Positions 7,833 through 16,095 of a stretch of 64,000 bases of DNA are shown piece after piece (positions within the stretch are counted from its first letter, which is position 1; every line of letters begins with the position of its first letter). A model generated the notes under the pieces. The model had not been told where the DNA came from, made no database searches, and was given only the letters and a program-made list of their open reading frames with translations. The stretch is from assembly GCA_963843565.1 (NCBI GenBank), contig CAWJKY010000003.1, positions 1,364,001 to 1,428,000 on the forward strand. The letters are read 5' to 3'. The position numbers and the translations under genes are program-made. Source of the stretch: DASZQY01 sp963843565 (GTDB lineage Bacteria; Pseudomonadota; Alphaproteobacteria; Rhizobiales; Kaistiaceae).

Positions 7833-8852
7833 TTGGGCGTCGTCGTCCCGCTCGAAGAGCGCAAGAACCAGCCGGGCGCCAGCATCGAGCCGCTGATCCG
7901 GCTGACCGCCGAGCCCATGGGGCAGGTCAACGAGATCATCCTGGCGCGGGCCGGCTCCAACGTGACGCTGATCCCCCAGATCGCGCGCCACCTGATCGAT
8001 TCGGGCGGCAAACGGCTGCGGCCGATGCTGACCATCGCCGCGGCCGGCATGTTCGGCTACGAGGGCGAAGGGCGGGTGAAGCTCGCGGCAAGCGTCGAGT
8101 TCATGCACACCGCGACGCTGCTGCACGACGACGTGGTCGACGAAAGCGACCTCAGGCGCGGCAAGGCGGCGGCGCGCATGGTGTGGGGCAATCAGGCGAG
8201 CGTGCTGGTCGGCGACTTCCTGCTCGGCCAGGCCTTCAAGATGATGGTCGAGGTGCGTTCGCTGGTGGCGCTCGAGATCTTGTCGGGGGCGGCCGCGATC
8301 ATCGCCGAGGGCGAGGTGATGCAGCTCGGCGCCGCCAAGAACACCGCGACCACCGAAGACGAATACCTGGCCGTGATCGGCGCCAAGACCGCGGCGCTGT
8401 TTTCCGCGGCAGCCGAGGTCGGGCCGGTGCTCGCCGGGCGCGGACGGGCGGAACGCGCAGCCTTCCGCTCGTTCGGGACCAATCTCGGCCTCGCCTTCCA
8501 GCTGGTCGACGACGCGCTCGACTACGGCGGCTCCTCTGCCGACCTCGGCAAACGGGTCGGTGACGACTTCCGCGAGGGCAAGGTGACGCTGCCGGTGGTG
8601 CTGTCATACCGGCGCGGCTCCGAGGCCGACCGGGCGTTCTGGAAGCGGACGCTGGAGCACGGCGCGACCGAGCCCCGCGACCTCGAAAGGGCGATCGCGC
8701 TGATGCACGAGCACAAGGCCATCGCCGACACCGTGGATCGCGCCCGCCATTTCGGCGCGGTTGCCCGCGACGCCCTCGCCCCGTTTCCGAATTCCCCGCA
8801 CAAGGCCGCGCTTCTCGAGGCGGTCGACTTCTCCATCGCGCGGGTTAGTTGA
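7833..8852 (+). CDS. Polyprenyl (octa/decaprenyl) diphosphate synthase
   Basis: A 339-residue trans-prenyltransferase that would build the side chain of ubiquinone from isopentenyl diphosphate. The two aspartate-rich motifs are seen: HDDVVDESD (FARM) and LVDDALDYGG (SARM), with GGKRLRP upstream. The TTG at 7833 is preferred: GGAG lies eight bases before it and the homologous proteins start near LGVVVPLEER; an open frame extends to 7671 but encodes sequence without the family pattern. It diverges from the DUF2007 gene and precedes the TPR gene. Chain length (C40 or C50) cannot be read from the sequence. Confidence 0.93.
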   Translation: MGVVVPLEERKNQPGASIEPLIRLTAEPMGQVNEIILARAGSNVTLIPQIARHLIDSGGKRLRPMLTIAAAGMFGYEGEGRVKLAASVEFMHTATLLHDDVVDESDLRRGKAAARMVWGNQASVLVGDFLLGQAFKMMVEVRSLVALEILSGAAAIIAEGEVMQLGAAKNTATTEDEYLAVIGAKTAALFSAAAEVGPVLAGRGRAERAAFRSFGTNLGLAFQLVDDALDYGGSSADLGKRVGDDFREGKVTLPVVLSYRRGSEADRAFWKRTLEHGATEPRDLERAIALMHEHKAIADTVDRARHFGAVARDALAPFPNSPHKAALLEAVDFSIARVS

Positions 8853-8917
8853 ACCTTGCAGGCATGGCGTAAAGCCGCCATCCTGTTGCCACTTCCCCAT
8901 GATCCGGTCGTTGACGC

Positions 8918-10798
8918 ATGAACTCACCCGTCCTGCATCGAATCGCTTCCGCCCTCGCCGCCGTGGCCCTCATCGGGATCGCGACCGGCGGTGCAACCGC
9001 CAAATCGTCCAGCGCCGACCTGCCCGGCCGCCACTCGACGCTCGCCGGCAGCTATCTGGCGGCGCGCAGCGCCGACCTCGCCCGTGACGTCAACGCCGCG
9101 GCCGGCTTCTACGGCAACGCGCTGAACAGCGACCCGGGCAACCCGGCGCTGATCGAGCGGCTGCTCCTGCTCGACCTCACCACCGACCGCATGGACGACG
9201 CCTTCCAGCTGGCGCCGCGCATGATCGCCATCGACAACACCAACCCCTCGGCGCGCATCGCGCTGGCCCTGCAAGCGATCAAGGCGCACCGGCTCAAGGA
9301 CGCCCACGACGTGCTCGGTCCGGTCAATGCCGGCGGGCTGGCGGTGCTGACGGCGGGGCTGCTTGACGCGTGGATCGACTTCGGCGACGGCCAGACCGAC
9401 AAGGCGCTGGCGCGCATCGACGCGCTCAAGGGGCCGGACTGGTACACGATCTTCAAGTACTACCATACCGCCCTCATCCTCGACGCGGCCGGGCGCACGG
9501 ACGCGGCGGTGGCGGCGGCGACCTCGGCCTACAAGATCGACCCGACGGCATTGCGCGTGGTCGACGGTTACGCCCGCATCCTGGCGCGCGCCGGCAAAAG
9601 CGACGAAGCCATTCGTGCGCTCACCGATTTCGCCGGCAAGGATCCGCTCCACCCGGTGGTGCGCGACCTGTTCGATGAAATCCGCAGCGGCAAGCCGCTG
9701 AAGCCGGCGGTCTCGACCATGGAACAGGGCGCGGCGGAAGCGCTCTACGGCCTCGGTTCGGCGATCGGGACGGACGAAGGGCCCGAACTGCCGGCCTCGT
9801 ATCTGCGCCTGGCGCTCTACCTCGACCGGCTCGACTATCTGCCGACCATGGCGCTCGGCGACGTTTTCCAGATCGTGCACCGCTGCGACGAGGCGATCGC
9901 GATCTACCAGACGGTGCCGCACTCGATCACGCTGCGCCGCAACGCCGACCTCCAGATCGGCAACTGCCTGGCGGCGACCGACAAGCCCGACGAGGCGGCG
10001 ACCTACGTCAAGCGCGTGCTCGACGCCAACCCCAAGGACATCGAGGCGGCCAACGAGCTCGGCAACATCTACCGCAACAGCGACCGCTTCGCGCTCGCCG
10101 CGTCCGCCTATTCGGCCGGGATTGCCGCCATCGGCACCCCGATCCAGGCTGACTGGCGCAGCTTCTACTATCGTGGCGTCGCCTTCGAGCGCGCCAAGGA
10201 ATGGCCGAAGGCGGAAGCCGACTTCAACAAGGCGCTGACGCTCAACCCGGACCAGCCGCAGGTCCTCAACTATCTCGGCTACTCCTGGGTCGATCGCGGC
10301 GAGCACCTCGACAAGGCGCTCGCCATGATCAAGAAGGCGGTCGATCTCAGCCCCAACGACGGCTACATCGTCGACAGCCTCGGCTGGGCCTATCACAAGC
10401 TCGGCCGCGACGAGGAGGCGGTGAAGGCGCTGGAAGCGGCAACGCTGCTGAAGCCCGAGGACGCGACCATCAACGACCACCTCGGCGATGCCTACTGGAA
10501 GGTCGGGCGCAAGCTGGAGGCGCTGTTCCAGTGGGCGCACGCCCGCGATCTCGGGCCCGAGAAGGGCGAGATGCCGAAGATTATCGCCAAGCTTGCCGGC
10601 GGGCTCAACGCGGTGCCGGGCGGCAAGCGCACGATCGAGGTTGGCGAGGGCGACACCCTCTCCTCAATCGCTCAGCGCATCTATGGCGACCCCGGCGCCG
10701 CCGTCCGCATTCTGAACGCCAACAAGGACCGCATCAGCGATCCGAACGCGATCCACCCGGGCATGACCCTCGACCTGCCGCCGGAGACGACGGACTGA
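8918..10798 (+). CDS. Tetratricopeptide-repeat protein with C-terminal LysM domain
   Basis: A 626-residue exported protein. Residues 1-29 form a signal peptide (ALAAVALIGIATGGATAKS). At least eight TPR units follow, clearest at about residues 395-560 (for example AANELGNIYRNSDRFALAASAYSAG and VLNYLGYSWVDRGEHLDKAL). Residues about 570-622 match a LysM peptidoglycan-binding domain (IEVGEGDTLSSIAQRIYG ... HPGMTLDLPP). This suggests a periplasmic or outer-membrane-associated scaffold tethered to the cell wall. It ends 22 bp before ispE and is probably co-transcribed with it and with the polyprenyl synthase. The TPR part alone is widespread next to ispE; the LysM fusion is what makes it distinctive. 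Confidence 0.85.
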   Translation: MNSPVLHRIASALAAVALIGIATGGATAKSSSADLPGRHSTLAGSYLAARSADLARDVNAAAGFYGNALNSDPGNPALIERLLLLDLTTDRMDDAFQLAPRMIAIDNTNPSARIALALQAIKAHRLKDAHDVLGPVNAGGLAVLTAGLLDAWIDFGDGQTDKALARIDALKGPDWYTIFKYYHTALILDAAGRTDAAVAAATSAYKIDPTALRVVDGYARILARAGKSDEAIRALTDFAGKDPLHPVVRDLFDEIRSGKPLKPAVSTMEQGAAEALYGLGSAIGTDEGPELPASYLRLALYLDRLDYLPTMALGDVFQIVHRCDEAIAIYQTVPHSITLRRNADLQIGNCLAATDKPDEAATYVKRVLDANPKDIEAANELGNIYRNSDRFALAASAYSAGIAAIGTPIQADWRSFYYRGVAFERAKEWPKAEADFNKALTLNPDQPQVLNYLGYSWVDRGEHLDKALAMIKKAVDLSPNDGYIVDSLGWAYHKLGRDEEAVKALEAATLLKPEDATINDHLGDAYWKVGRKLEALFQWAHARDLGPEKGEMPKIIAKLAGGLNAVPGGKRTIEVGEGDTLSSIAQRIYGDPGAAVRILNANKDRISDPNAIHPGMTLDLPPETTD

Positions 10799-10820
10799 CG
10801 GCGGTTCGCGACAGGCGGCG

Positions 10821-11720
10821 GTGAGCGACCTCAGGTCAGGCGACGGTGCGGCGGCGGCGCGCGAAGCGGCGCCGGCCAAGATCAACCTCGCCCTCCACGT
10901 CACCGGCCGCCGCGCCGACGGCTATCACACGATCGAGACGCTCGCCGTGTTCACCGCGTTCGGCGACACGGTGACGGTTGCCGCCGGCGATGGCGCCGCG
11001 CTCGAGGTTGAGGGACCGTTCGCGGGCGCGCTGGCGGGAACGCCATCGGCGGACAATCTCGCGCTCCGCGCCCTGGCAGCGTTCATGGCGGCAAGCGGAC
11101 GCGCGACGACCGCACGGCTTCAACTCACCAAGCGCATCCCGGTGGCGGCTGGCCTCGGCGGCGGCTCGGCCGACGCGGCGGCGGCTCTGCGGCTCATGGA
11201 GCGCACCGAAGCGCCCGGCGTCGGTGCGGCGGGGCTTGCCGCGATCGCGGGCGCGCTCGGCGCCGATGTCCCCATGTGCCTCATGTCGAGGCCGCTCGTG
11301 GCGCGCGGCGCCGGCGAGACGATCGCGCCGGTCGCGGCCATGCCGGCGCTTGCCGTGGTGCTCGTCCATCCGGGCGTCCCGGTTTCGACCCGGGACGTGT
11401 TCGCGGCGCGCCAGGGGCCGTTCGGCGGCCCCCTCCCCGCGCTGCCGGCGCGATTTGGCGACGCGGCGGACGTGGCGGCGTGGCTGAAATCGACCCGCAA
11501 CGACCTTTCCGGACCTGCCGCCCGGGTGGCGCCCCAGGCGGCGGAGGCGGCCGATCTCCTGGCGACCCTCGACACCTGCCGGTTCGCGCGGATGTCGGGT
11601 TCCGGCGCCGCCGCGTTCGGCATTTTCGCGACGGCGGCGGACGCGGAACTCGCCGCCGCGCGCATCGGCAAGGCACGGCCCGGCTGGTGGACCACGGCGA
11701 CGGTGACCGGCGCCGGCTAG
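10821..11720 (+). CDS. ispE: 4-diphosphocytidyl-2-C-methyl-D-erythritol kinase
   Basis: A 299-residue GHMP kinase that phosphorylates CDP-methylerythritol in the MEP isoprenoid pathway. It has the family start APAKINLALHVTGRRADGYH, the ATP-binding glycine loop VAAGLGGGSADAAAAL and the C-terminal MSGSGAAAFGIF motif. It begins with GTG at 10821; the length agrees with other IspE proteins. The gene follows the TPR-LysM gene and precedes moaB at 21 bp, all in the same direction. Together with ispH and the polyprenyl synthase in this window it shows that the organism makes isoprenoids by the MEP route. Confidence 0.96.
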   Translation: MSDLRSGDGAAAAREAAPAKINLALHVTGRRADGYHTIETLAVFTAFGDTVTVAAGDGAALEVEGPFAGALAGTPSADNLALRALAAFMAASGRATTARLQLTKRIPVAAGLGGGSADAAAALRLMERTEAPGVGAAGLAAIAGALGADVPMCLMSRPLVARGAGETIAPVAAMPALAVVLVHPGVPVSTRDVFAARQGPFGGPLPALPARFGDAADVAAWLKSTRNDLSGPAARVAPQAAEAADLLATLDTCRFARMSGSGAAAFGIFATAADAELAAARIGKARPGWWTTATVTGAG

Positions 11721-11741
11721 CGATGTAGTCTCGCCACCACC

Positions 11742-12305
11742 ATGGCCAAGACCAACGCAAAACCCTTCGTGCCGGTGCGCTTCGCGGTGCTCTCGGTTTC
11801 CGATACCCGCACGCTTGCCGACGACCGCTCCGGCGCGACGCTTGCCGAGCGCATCGAAGGCGCCGGGCATATCCTCGCCGACCGGGCCCTCACCACCGAC
11901 GACACGCGCAAGATTCGGGCGGTGGTCAAGAAATGGCTCGCCGACGAGGCCATCGACGTGATCCTCACCACCGGCGGCACCGGCTTCACCGGCCGTGACG
12001 TCACCCCGGAGGCGGTCGAGCCGCTGTTCGAGAAGCGCATGGACGGCTTCGCGGCGATCTTCCATCGGATCAGCTACGAGAAGATCGGCACCTCGACGAT
12101 CCAGTCGCGGGCCACGGCGGGGCTCGCCAACAACACCTTCATCTTCTGCCTGCCGGGCTCGACCGGCGCCTGCAAGGACGCCTGGGACGGCATCCTGGTG
12201 AAGCAGTTCGACTACCGGCAGGACCCGTGCAACTTCGTCGAGATCATGCCGCGCCTCGACGAGCACTTGCGACGGACGAAGCTGCGGAAGGCACCACAGC
12301 CGTAG
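11742..12305 (+). CDS. moaB: Molybdopterin adenylyltransferase / MoaB
   Basis: A 187-residue MoCF-domain protein. The sequence has FAVLSVSDTRTLADDRSG near the start, the GGTGFTGRDVTPEAVEPLF active-site block and FCLPGSTGACKDAWDGI at the end, as in MoaB/MogA proteins that adenylylate molybdopterin before molybdenum insertion. The ending LVKQFDYRQDPCNFVEIMPRL is typical of the MoaB group. It follows ispE closely. Its last 62 bases overlap the convergent glycosyltransferase gene. Confidence 0.94.
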   Translation: MAKTNAKPFVPVRFAVLSVSDTRTLADDRSGATLAERIEGAGHILADRALTTDDTRKIRAVVKKWLADEAIDVILTTGGTGFTGRDVTPEAVEPLFEKRMDGFAAIFHRISYEKIGTSTIQSRATAGLANNTFIFCLPGSTGACKDAWDGILVKQFDYRQDPCNFVEIMPRLDEHLRRTKLRKAPQP

Positions 12306-12741
12306 CGGCAAGGTAAGCGCCCTTCGACATCAGGCGACCCTCGGGGGCGCGCAACAACCCCCGCAGCCAGGCGAGCCAGCCGTTGACGATGCGGCCATCG
12401 CGGAGCGTCGCGCTCGCCGACAGCGCCTTCCCGGTGACCAGCGCGCGGTCGATGAAGGCGAGCGCCCCGTCGTGCCAGTCCGGCGCGACGCGCACCGACG
12501 GCGCCAGAAAGAGAAGCCAGTCGCCGCGCGCCGCTTCTGCTGCGTCATGCACGGCGCTGTCGCTCGCCGCGCAGACCGTGCAGCCGGCAGCCTCGGCGAC
12601 TTCGAGCGTGCCGTCGGACGAGCCGTAGTCGACGATCACGACCTCGCGGACGACCCCCTCCAGGGCGGCCGGCACCAGCGCCGTCAGCGCGTGGGCGAGG
12701 TCCATTTCGTCGTTACGGGTCTCGAAGATGGCCGTGATCAT
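12244..12741 (-). CDS. Short family 2-type glycosyltransferase-like protein
   Basis: A 165-residue protein with the GT-A start pattern: MITAIFETRNDEMDLAHAL, REVVIVDYGSSDGTLEVA and RGDWLLFLAPSVRVAPDW (nucleotide-sugar binding strands; the usual DxD is replaced by LAP, so metal binding is doubtful). It is much shorter than most glycosyltransferases (about 250-300) and may be a degenerate or accessory form. The ATG at 12741 has AAGGA just upstream; ATG 12753 and GTG 12759 are alternatives. It diverges from the radical SAM gene, so the SOS-like box between them could affect both. Confidence 0.7.
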   Translation of the reverse strand: MITAIFETRNDEMDLAHALTALVPAALEGVVREVVIVDYGSSDGTLEVAEAAGCTVCAASDSAVHDAAEAARGDWLLFLAPSVRVAPDWHDGALAFIDRALVTGKALSASATLRDGRIVNGWLAWLRGLLRAPEGRLMSKGAYLAATAVVPSAASSVASARRGAA

Positions 12742-12791
12742 GGCTTCCTTCATACGCACAACTCACTTGCCTGTGGAGGGGCGTGTGATAT

Positions 12792-12806
12792 GTTCTTGAT
12801 ATGTTC
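12792..12806. promoter_or_regulatory. LexA (SOS) box of alphaproteobacterial type
   Basis: The sequence GTTCTTGATATGTTC matches GTTC-N7-GTTC exactly, the known LexA operator form in alphaproteobacteria. It lies 26 bp before the ATG of the PA0069-type radical SAM gene and about 50 bp before the divergent glycosyltransferase start. Binding by LexA is inferred. Confidence 0.65.
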
Positions 12807-12831
12807 TAACCGCGATGGTAGGAATTTTTTC

Positions 12832-13986
12832 ATGGAACGGACCATCGAACAATTCGCGGACGACCACTTGGTGCACCCCGGCGAGGATTTCGTCGGCGTG
12901 CGCATCGATCCCGACCGGCGGCGCGGACGCGGCGCGGAGAGCAACCGCTCGGGCCGCTTCGAGCCGCTGGCACGGATCGCGACTGACGACGGCTGGAACT
13001 CGCTCGACCGGCTGCCGCCTCTGAAGACGGAGGTGCAGGAGGAAAACGCCCGCAAGATCATCACGCGGAACGATTCGCCTGACATCTCGTTCGACCGGTC
13101 GATCAACCCGTATCGCGGCTGCGAGCACGGCTGCGCCTACTGCTTCGCGCGCCCGACCCACGCCTACATGGGCCTGTCGCCGGCGCTCGACTTCGAGACC
13201 AAGCTGTTCGCCAAGCCGAACGCGGCGCGGCTCTTGGAAAAGGAGCTGGCGCGTCCCGGCTACGAAGTGAAAACGATCGCCATCGGCACCAACACCGACC
13301 CCTATCAGCCGATCGAGCGGCGCTACCGCATCATGCGCGAGATTCTGGAAGTGCTCGAAGCGACCAGCCACCCGGTCGGCATCGTCACCAAGTCGGCGCT
13401 GGTCGTCCGCGACCTCGACATCCTCTCGGCGATGGCCAGGCGCGGCCTCGTCAAGGTAGCGCTGTCGGTCACCACGCTCGACCGCAAACTGGCGCGGGCG
13501 ATGGAGCCGCGCGCGGCGACGCCGGAGCGGCGGCTGGAGACGCTGCGGCTGCTGTCGGAGGCCGGCGTGCCGACGACGGTGATGGTGGCGCCCGTGATCC
13601 CGGCGCTGAACGAGGCGGAGATCGAGCGGATCCTTGAAGCGGCGGCGGCGGCCGGCGTGCGCGAGGCCGGCTACGTGCTCCTGCGCCTGCCGCTGGAGGT
13701 CAGGGACGTCTTCAAGGAGTTCCTCGAGCGCGAGTATCCCGACCGGGCCAAGCACGTCATCTCGGTCATCAGGTCGATGCGCGGCGGCAAGGAATACGAC
13801 GCCAAGTGGGGAGAGCGCATGCGCGGCAACGGGCCCTACGCCTGGCAGATCGGGCGGCGTTTCGAACTGGCCGCGAAGAAGCTCGGCCTGAACCAGAACA
13901 AGCTCAAGCTGCGCACGGACCTTTTCACGCCGCCCGTGGCGGAAGGCGACCAGCTGGACCTGTTCGGCGGACGCGTGGCCGCTTAG
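12832..13986 (+). CDS. PA0069-family radical SAM protein (SplB/spore-photoproduct-lyase-like)
   Basis: A 384-residue radical SAM enzyme. The iron-sulfur motif CxxxCxxC is visible in RGCEHGCAYCFARPTHAYMG, followed by the SAM-fold segments IAIGTNTDPYQPIE and IVTKSALVVRDLDIL. The sequence resembles the PA0069/Rv2578c group, related to spore photoproduct lyase, whose substrate is not established. The ATG at 12832 is supported by the SOS box directly upstream; an open frame extends far into the divergent gene and is rejected. A DNA-repair role fits both the similarity and the LexA-type operator but is inference. Confidence 0.9.
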   Translation: MERTIEQFADDHLVHPGEDFVGVRIDPDRRRGRGAESNRSGRFEPLARIATDDGWNSLDRLPPLKTEVQEENARKIITRNDSPDISFDRSINPYRGCEHGCAYCFARPTHAYMGLSPALDFETKLFAKPNAARLLEKELARPGYEVKTIAIGTNTDPYQPIERRYRIMREILEVLEATSHPVGIVTKSALVVRDLDILSAMARRGLVKVALSVTTLDRKLARAMEPRAATPERRLETLRLLSEAGVPTTVMVAPVIPALNEAEIERILEAAAAAGVREAGYVLLRLPLEVRDVFKEFLEREYPDRAKHVISVIRSMRGGKEYDAKWGERMRGNGPYAWQIGRRFELAAKKLGLNQNKLKLRTDLFTPPVAEGDQLDLFGGRVAA

Positions 13987-14026
13987 GCGGCGCGATTGCC
14001 AAGCGCCGCGGCCGGTAGCATCCTCG

Positions 14027-14698
14027 GTGGCGTATCGTCTCTCCGTCGAGTTTCTTCCCGTGACGCCCACCATCCTGCTTGCCGCCGCGATCGCCGGCGC
14101 GACCTACACGCTGATCCCCGGCCCGGCGTTCCTGATGCTGCTCGGCATCGGCGCGGCGGCCGGCCGCAGGGCCGGCGCCGGTTTCGTCATCGGGCACCTG
14201 GCCGGCGACGTGGTGTGGTCGTCGCTGTCGCTGGTCGCCATCATCGGCGCCCGCTCGATCGGCCACGGTTTCTTCGACGGTCTGGGGCTCGTCTGCGGCC
14301 TCTACCTCTGCTGGCTCGGCGCCAGCGCCATGCGCGCCAAGCGTGACGAAACCGGGCGGCTGACGGCAGTGCCGAAGCGGCCGCTGATCCGCGGGCTGAC
14401 CTTCGGCCTCACCAACCCGAAGGGCTATCCGGTAGCGATCGCCATGTTCACGGCGCTGCTGTCGAGCTCGGCCGACAAGCTGTCGTGGGGGGCCTTCCCG
14501 GAACTGCTCGGCGCGGCGTTCATCGGCTTCCTGGTCGCCGACGTCATCCTGATCACGTTCGTCGGGGCCAAGTGGGTGCGGGCGCTTTATCGCCGCTACG
14601 ACGTGTGGATCACGCGCGCCTCGGGGCTGATCTTCATCGGCTTCGGCTTGCACGCCATCTACGAGGCCGGGCCGGGCCTGCTCGGCCGGCGGAGCTGA
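14027..14698 (+). CDS. LysE/RhtB family amino-acid exporter
   Basis: A 223-residue inner-membrane protein with about six hydrophobic segments. The first helix region LAAAIAGATYTLIPGPAFLML contains the conserved P-G-P turn of the LysE family, and FGLTNPKGYPVAIAMF is the matching second-repeat motif (NPK). Members export amino acids such as threonine, homoserine or lysine by proton exchange; the substrate cannot be predicted. GTG 14027 is used; a GTG at 14060 beginning VTPTILL is an equally good start. It follows the radical SAM gene at 40 bp. Confidence 0.9.
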   Translation: MAYRLSVEFLPVTPTILLAAAIAGATYTLIPGPAFLMLLGIGAAAGRRAGAGFVIGHLAGDVVWSSLSLVAIIGARSIGHGFFDGLGLVCGLYLCWLGASAMRAKRDETGRLTAVPKRPLIRGLTFGLTNPKGYPVAIAMFTALLSSSADKLSWGAFPELLGAAFIGFLVADVILITFVGAKWVRALYRRYDVWITRASGLIFIGFGLHAIYEAGPGLLGRRS

Positions 14699-14705
14699 AG
14701 AGGTG

Positions 14706-15287
14706 CTACGATAGCCTTTTGCAGTACATCAAGGGCAAATACGGCATCATGTTTGTGATTGGTACTGCCGTGCCGCCGGTGTTGGCGGAATAAACACCGC
14801 CGCCATCTGCGCCAGTCTGGCCAAAGCTCCTAACCAAGGGAAATCCGCCGTTGCTCGCACTGACGTTCGACCACCTGTAGTAAATATCAACGTTCAGTGG
14901 AGGCAGGTTGGCGGCGGCCAATGTGTTATTGAGCCTTCCACCGGGCGTGCCAAATTCTGGTGGCGGAATTTCTAGGTTTGACTCATCGCGATTTTGAATT
15001 GATCGACCTGGGATGGCCGATCCGACAATGGTTCTCCCAACTGCTTGGTCGAAAGGCTCCCATCCGTCCGGGCAGCCCTCCCGTATATCAAAGGCAACGA
15101 CGGCGCCGGCGGGCACTCCGAAAATAATCTGAAGTTTCGGCTTCAAATAAAGCCACCAACCGGTAGCAGCAATGAGCAAGAGGGCGACGATGCCCCCCAC
15201 AACCCATTTTGCGGCGAGTTGGCTGGCTTCCTTGCGGATCTCGTTCCTTACGTTTTCGGTCAGTCCGTTTGGGCCTATCTCCGTCAT
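14706..15287 (-). CDS. Membrane-anchored protein with phage-tail-collar-like domain
   Basis: A 193-residue protein: a charged cytoplasmic start (residues 1-30), one transmembrane helix at about residues 31-50 (VVGGIVALLLIAATGWWLYL), and an outside domain of about 140 residues. That domain opens GAVVAFDIREGCPDGWEPF with VGRTIVGS and closes with NMMPYLPLMYCKR, the hallmarks (GW near the start, PY..L.YC near the end) of the collar domain of phage tail fibres. The ATG 15287 follows GGGAGGT. It is clearly more AT-rich than its neighbours and has no phage genes around it, so it is probably an acquired, stand-alone protein. Function unknown. Confidence 0.65.
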   Translation of the reverse strand: MTEIGPNGLTENVRNEIRKEASQLAAKWVVGGIVALLLIAATGWWLYLKPKLQIIFGVPAGAVVAFDIREGCPDGWEPFDQAVGRTIVGSAIPGRSIQNRDESNLEIPPPEFGTPGGRLNNTLAAANLPPLNVDIYYRWSNVSASNGGFPLVRSFGQTGADGGGVYSANTGGTAVPITNMMPYLPLMYCKRLS

Positions 15288-15426
15288 TTCTACCTCCCTC
15301 TTTAGAACGATTGTACAACAACGAGCGCCACCACAACCAGAAGTAATATTTTGGCCCAAGACGCCAGATCGTGGCCAAAAGCGGTCAATCGCTTGATGAC
15401 AAAGCTAACCAGGGGAAGAATTGGCA

Positions 15427-16071
15427 ATGAGCATTGTCATCGATTCGCCCGCCACGCTGACCGACCGCTACGAGCGGCGAGCGCGACGGCGCGGGGCGAT
15501 CCTGGTCGCCGGGGTCGACGAGGCCGGACGGGGCCCGCTCGCCGGGCCGGTGGTGACGGCGGCGGTTATCTTCGACGGACGGCACTTCCCCAAGGGCCTC
15601 GACGACTCCAAGCGGCTCTCGGCAAGCGAGCGCGCCCGCCTCTACGACGAGATCATCGCCCGGGGCACGGTGTCGGTGGCGGTCGCGAGCCGCGCCCGCA
15701 TCGACCGCATGAATATCCTCAGGGCGTCGCTGTGGGCGATGAGCCGGGCGGTTGCCGGGCTGTCGCGAGCGCCGGACCACGTGCTGGTCGACGGCAACAT
15801 GCTGCCGCCGGACCTTGCCTGCACCGCCGAGGCGCTGATCGGCGGCGACGGCCTCTCCGTCTCGATCGCGGCCGCCTCGATCGTCGCCAAGGTGACCCGC
15901 GACCGGCTGATGGCGAACGTCGGGCGGGCCTTCCCCGACTACGGTTTCGAGGACCACAAGGGCTATTCGACGCCCGGCCACTTCGCGGCGCTGCGCACCC
16001 ATGGCCCCTGCCCGCAGCACCGGCAGAGCTTCGCGCCGGTGCGCGAGCAGCAACTGCTGCTCGATATCTGA
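15427..16071 (+). CDS. rnhB: Ribonuclease HII
   Basis: A 214-residue enzyme that removes ribonucleotides from RNA-DNA hybrids. The catalytic signature VAGVDEAGRGPLAGPVV (with the D-E pair), GLDDSKRLSASER, LVDGN and the C-terminal GYSTPGHFAALRTHGPCPQHRQSFAPV are all present. ATG 15427 is preferred over TTG 15421 because the purine-rich GGGGAAGAA fits it better. A second RNase H (rnhA) is present near the end of the window, so both types occur in this genome. It converges on the phosphoesterase genes. Confidence 0.95.
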   Translation: MSIVIDSPATLTDRYERRARRRGAILVAGVDEAGRGPLAGPVVTAAVIFDGRHFPKGLDDSKRLSASERARLYDEIIARGTVSVAVASRARIDRMNILRASLWAMSRAVAGLSRAPDHVLVDGNMLPPDLACTAEALIGGDGLSVSIAAASIVAKVTRDRLMANVGRAFPDYGFEDHKGYSTPGHFAALRTHGPCPQHRQSFAPVREQQLLLDI

Positions 16072-16095
16072 CCGCGAACGGGGCGCGGCGACGCG

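Noticed and set aside
14706..15287. Collar-like gene as part of a prophage
   Set aside because: Neighbours are a LysE exporter and rnhB; no integrase, capsid, tail or lysis gene nearby.
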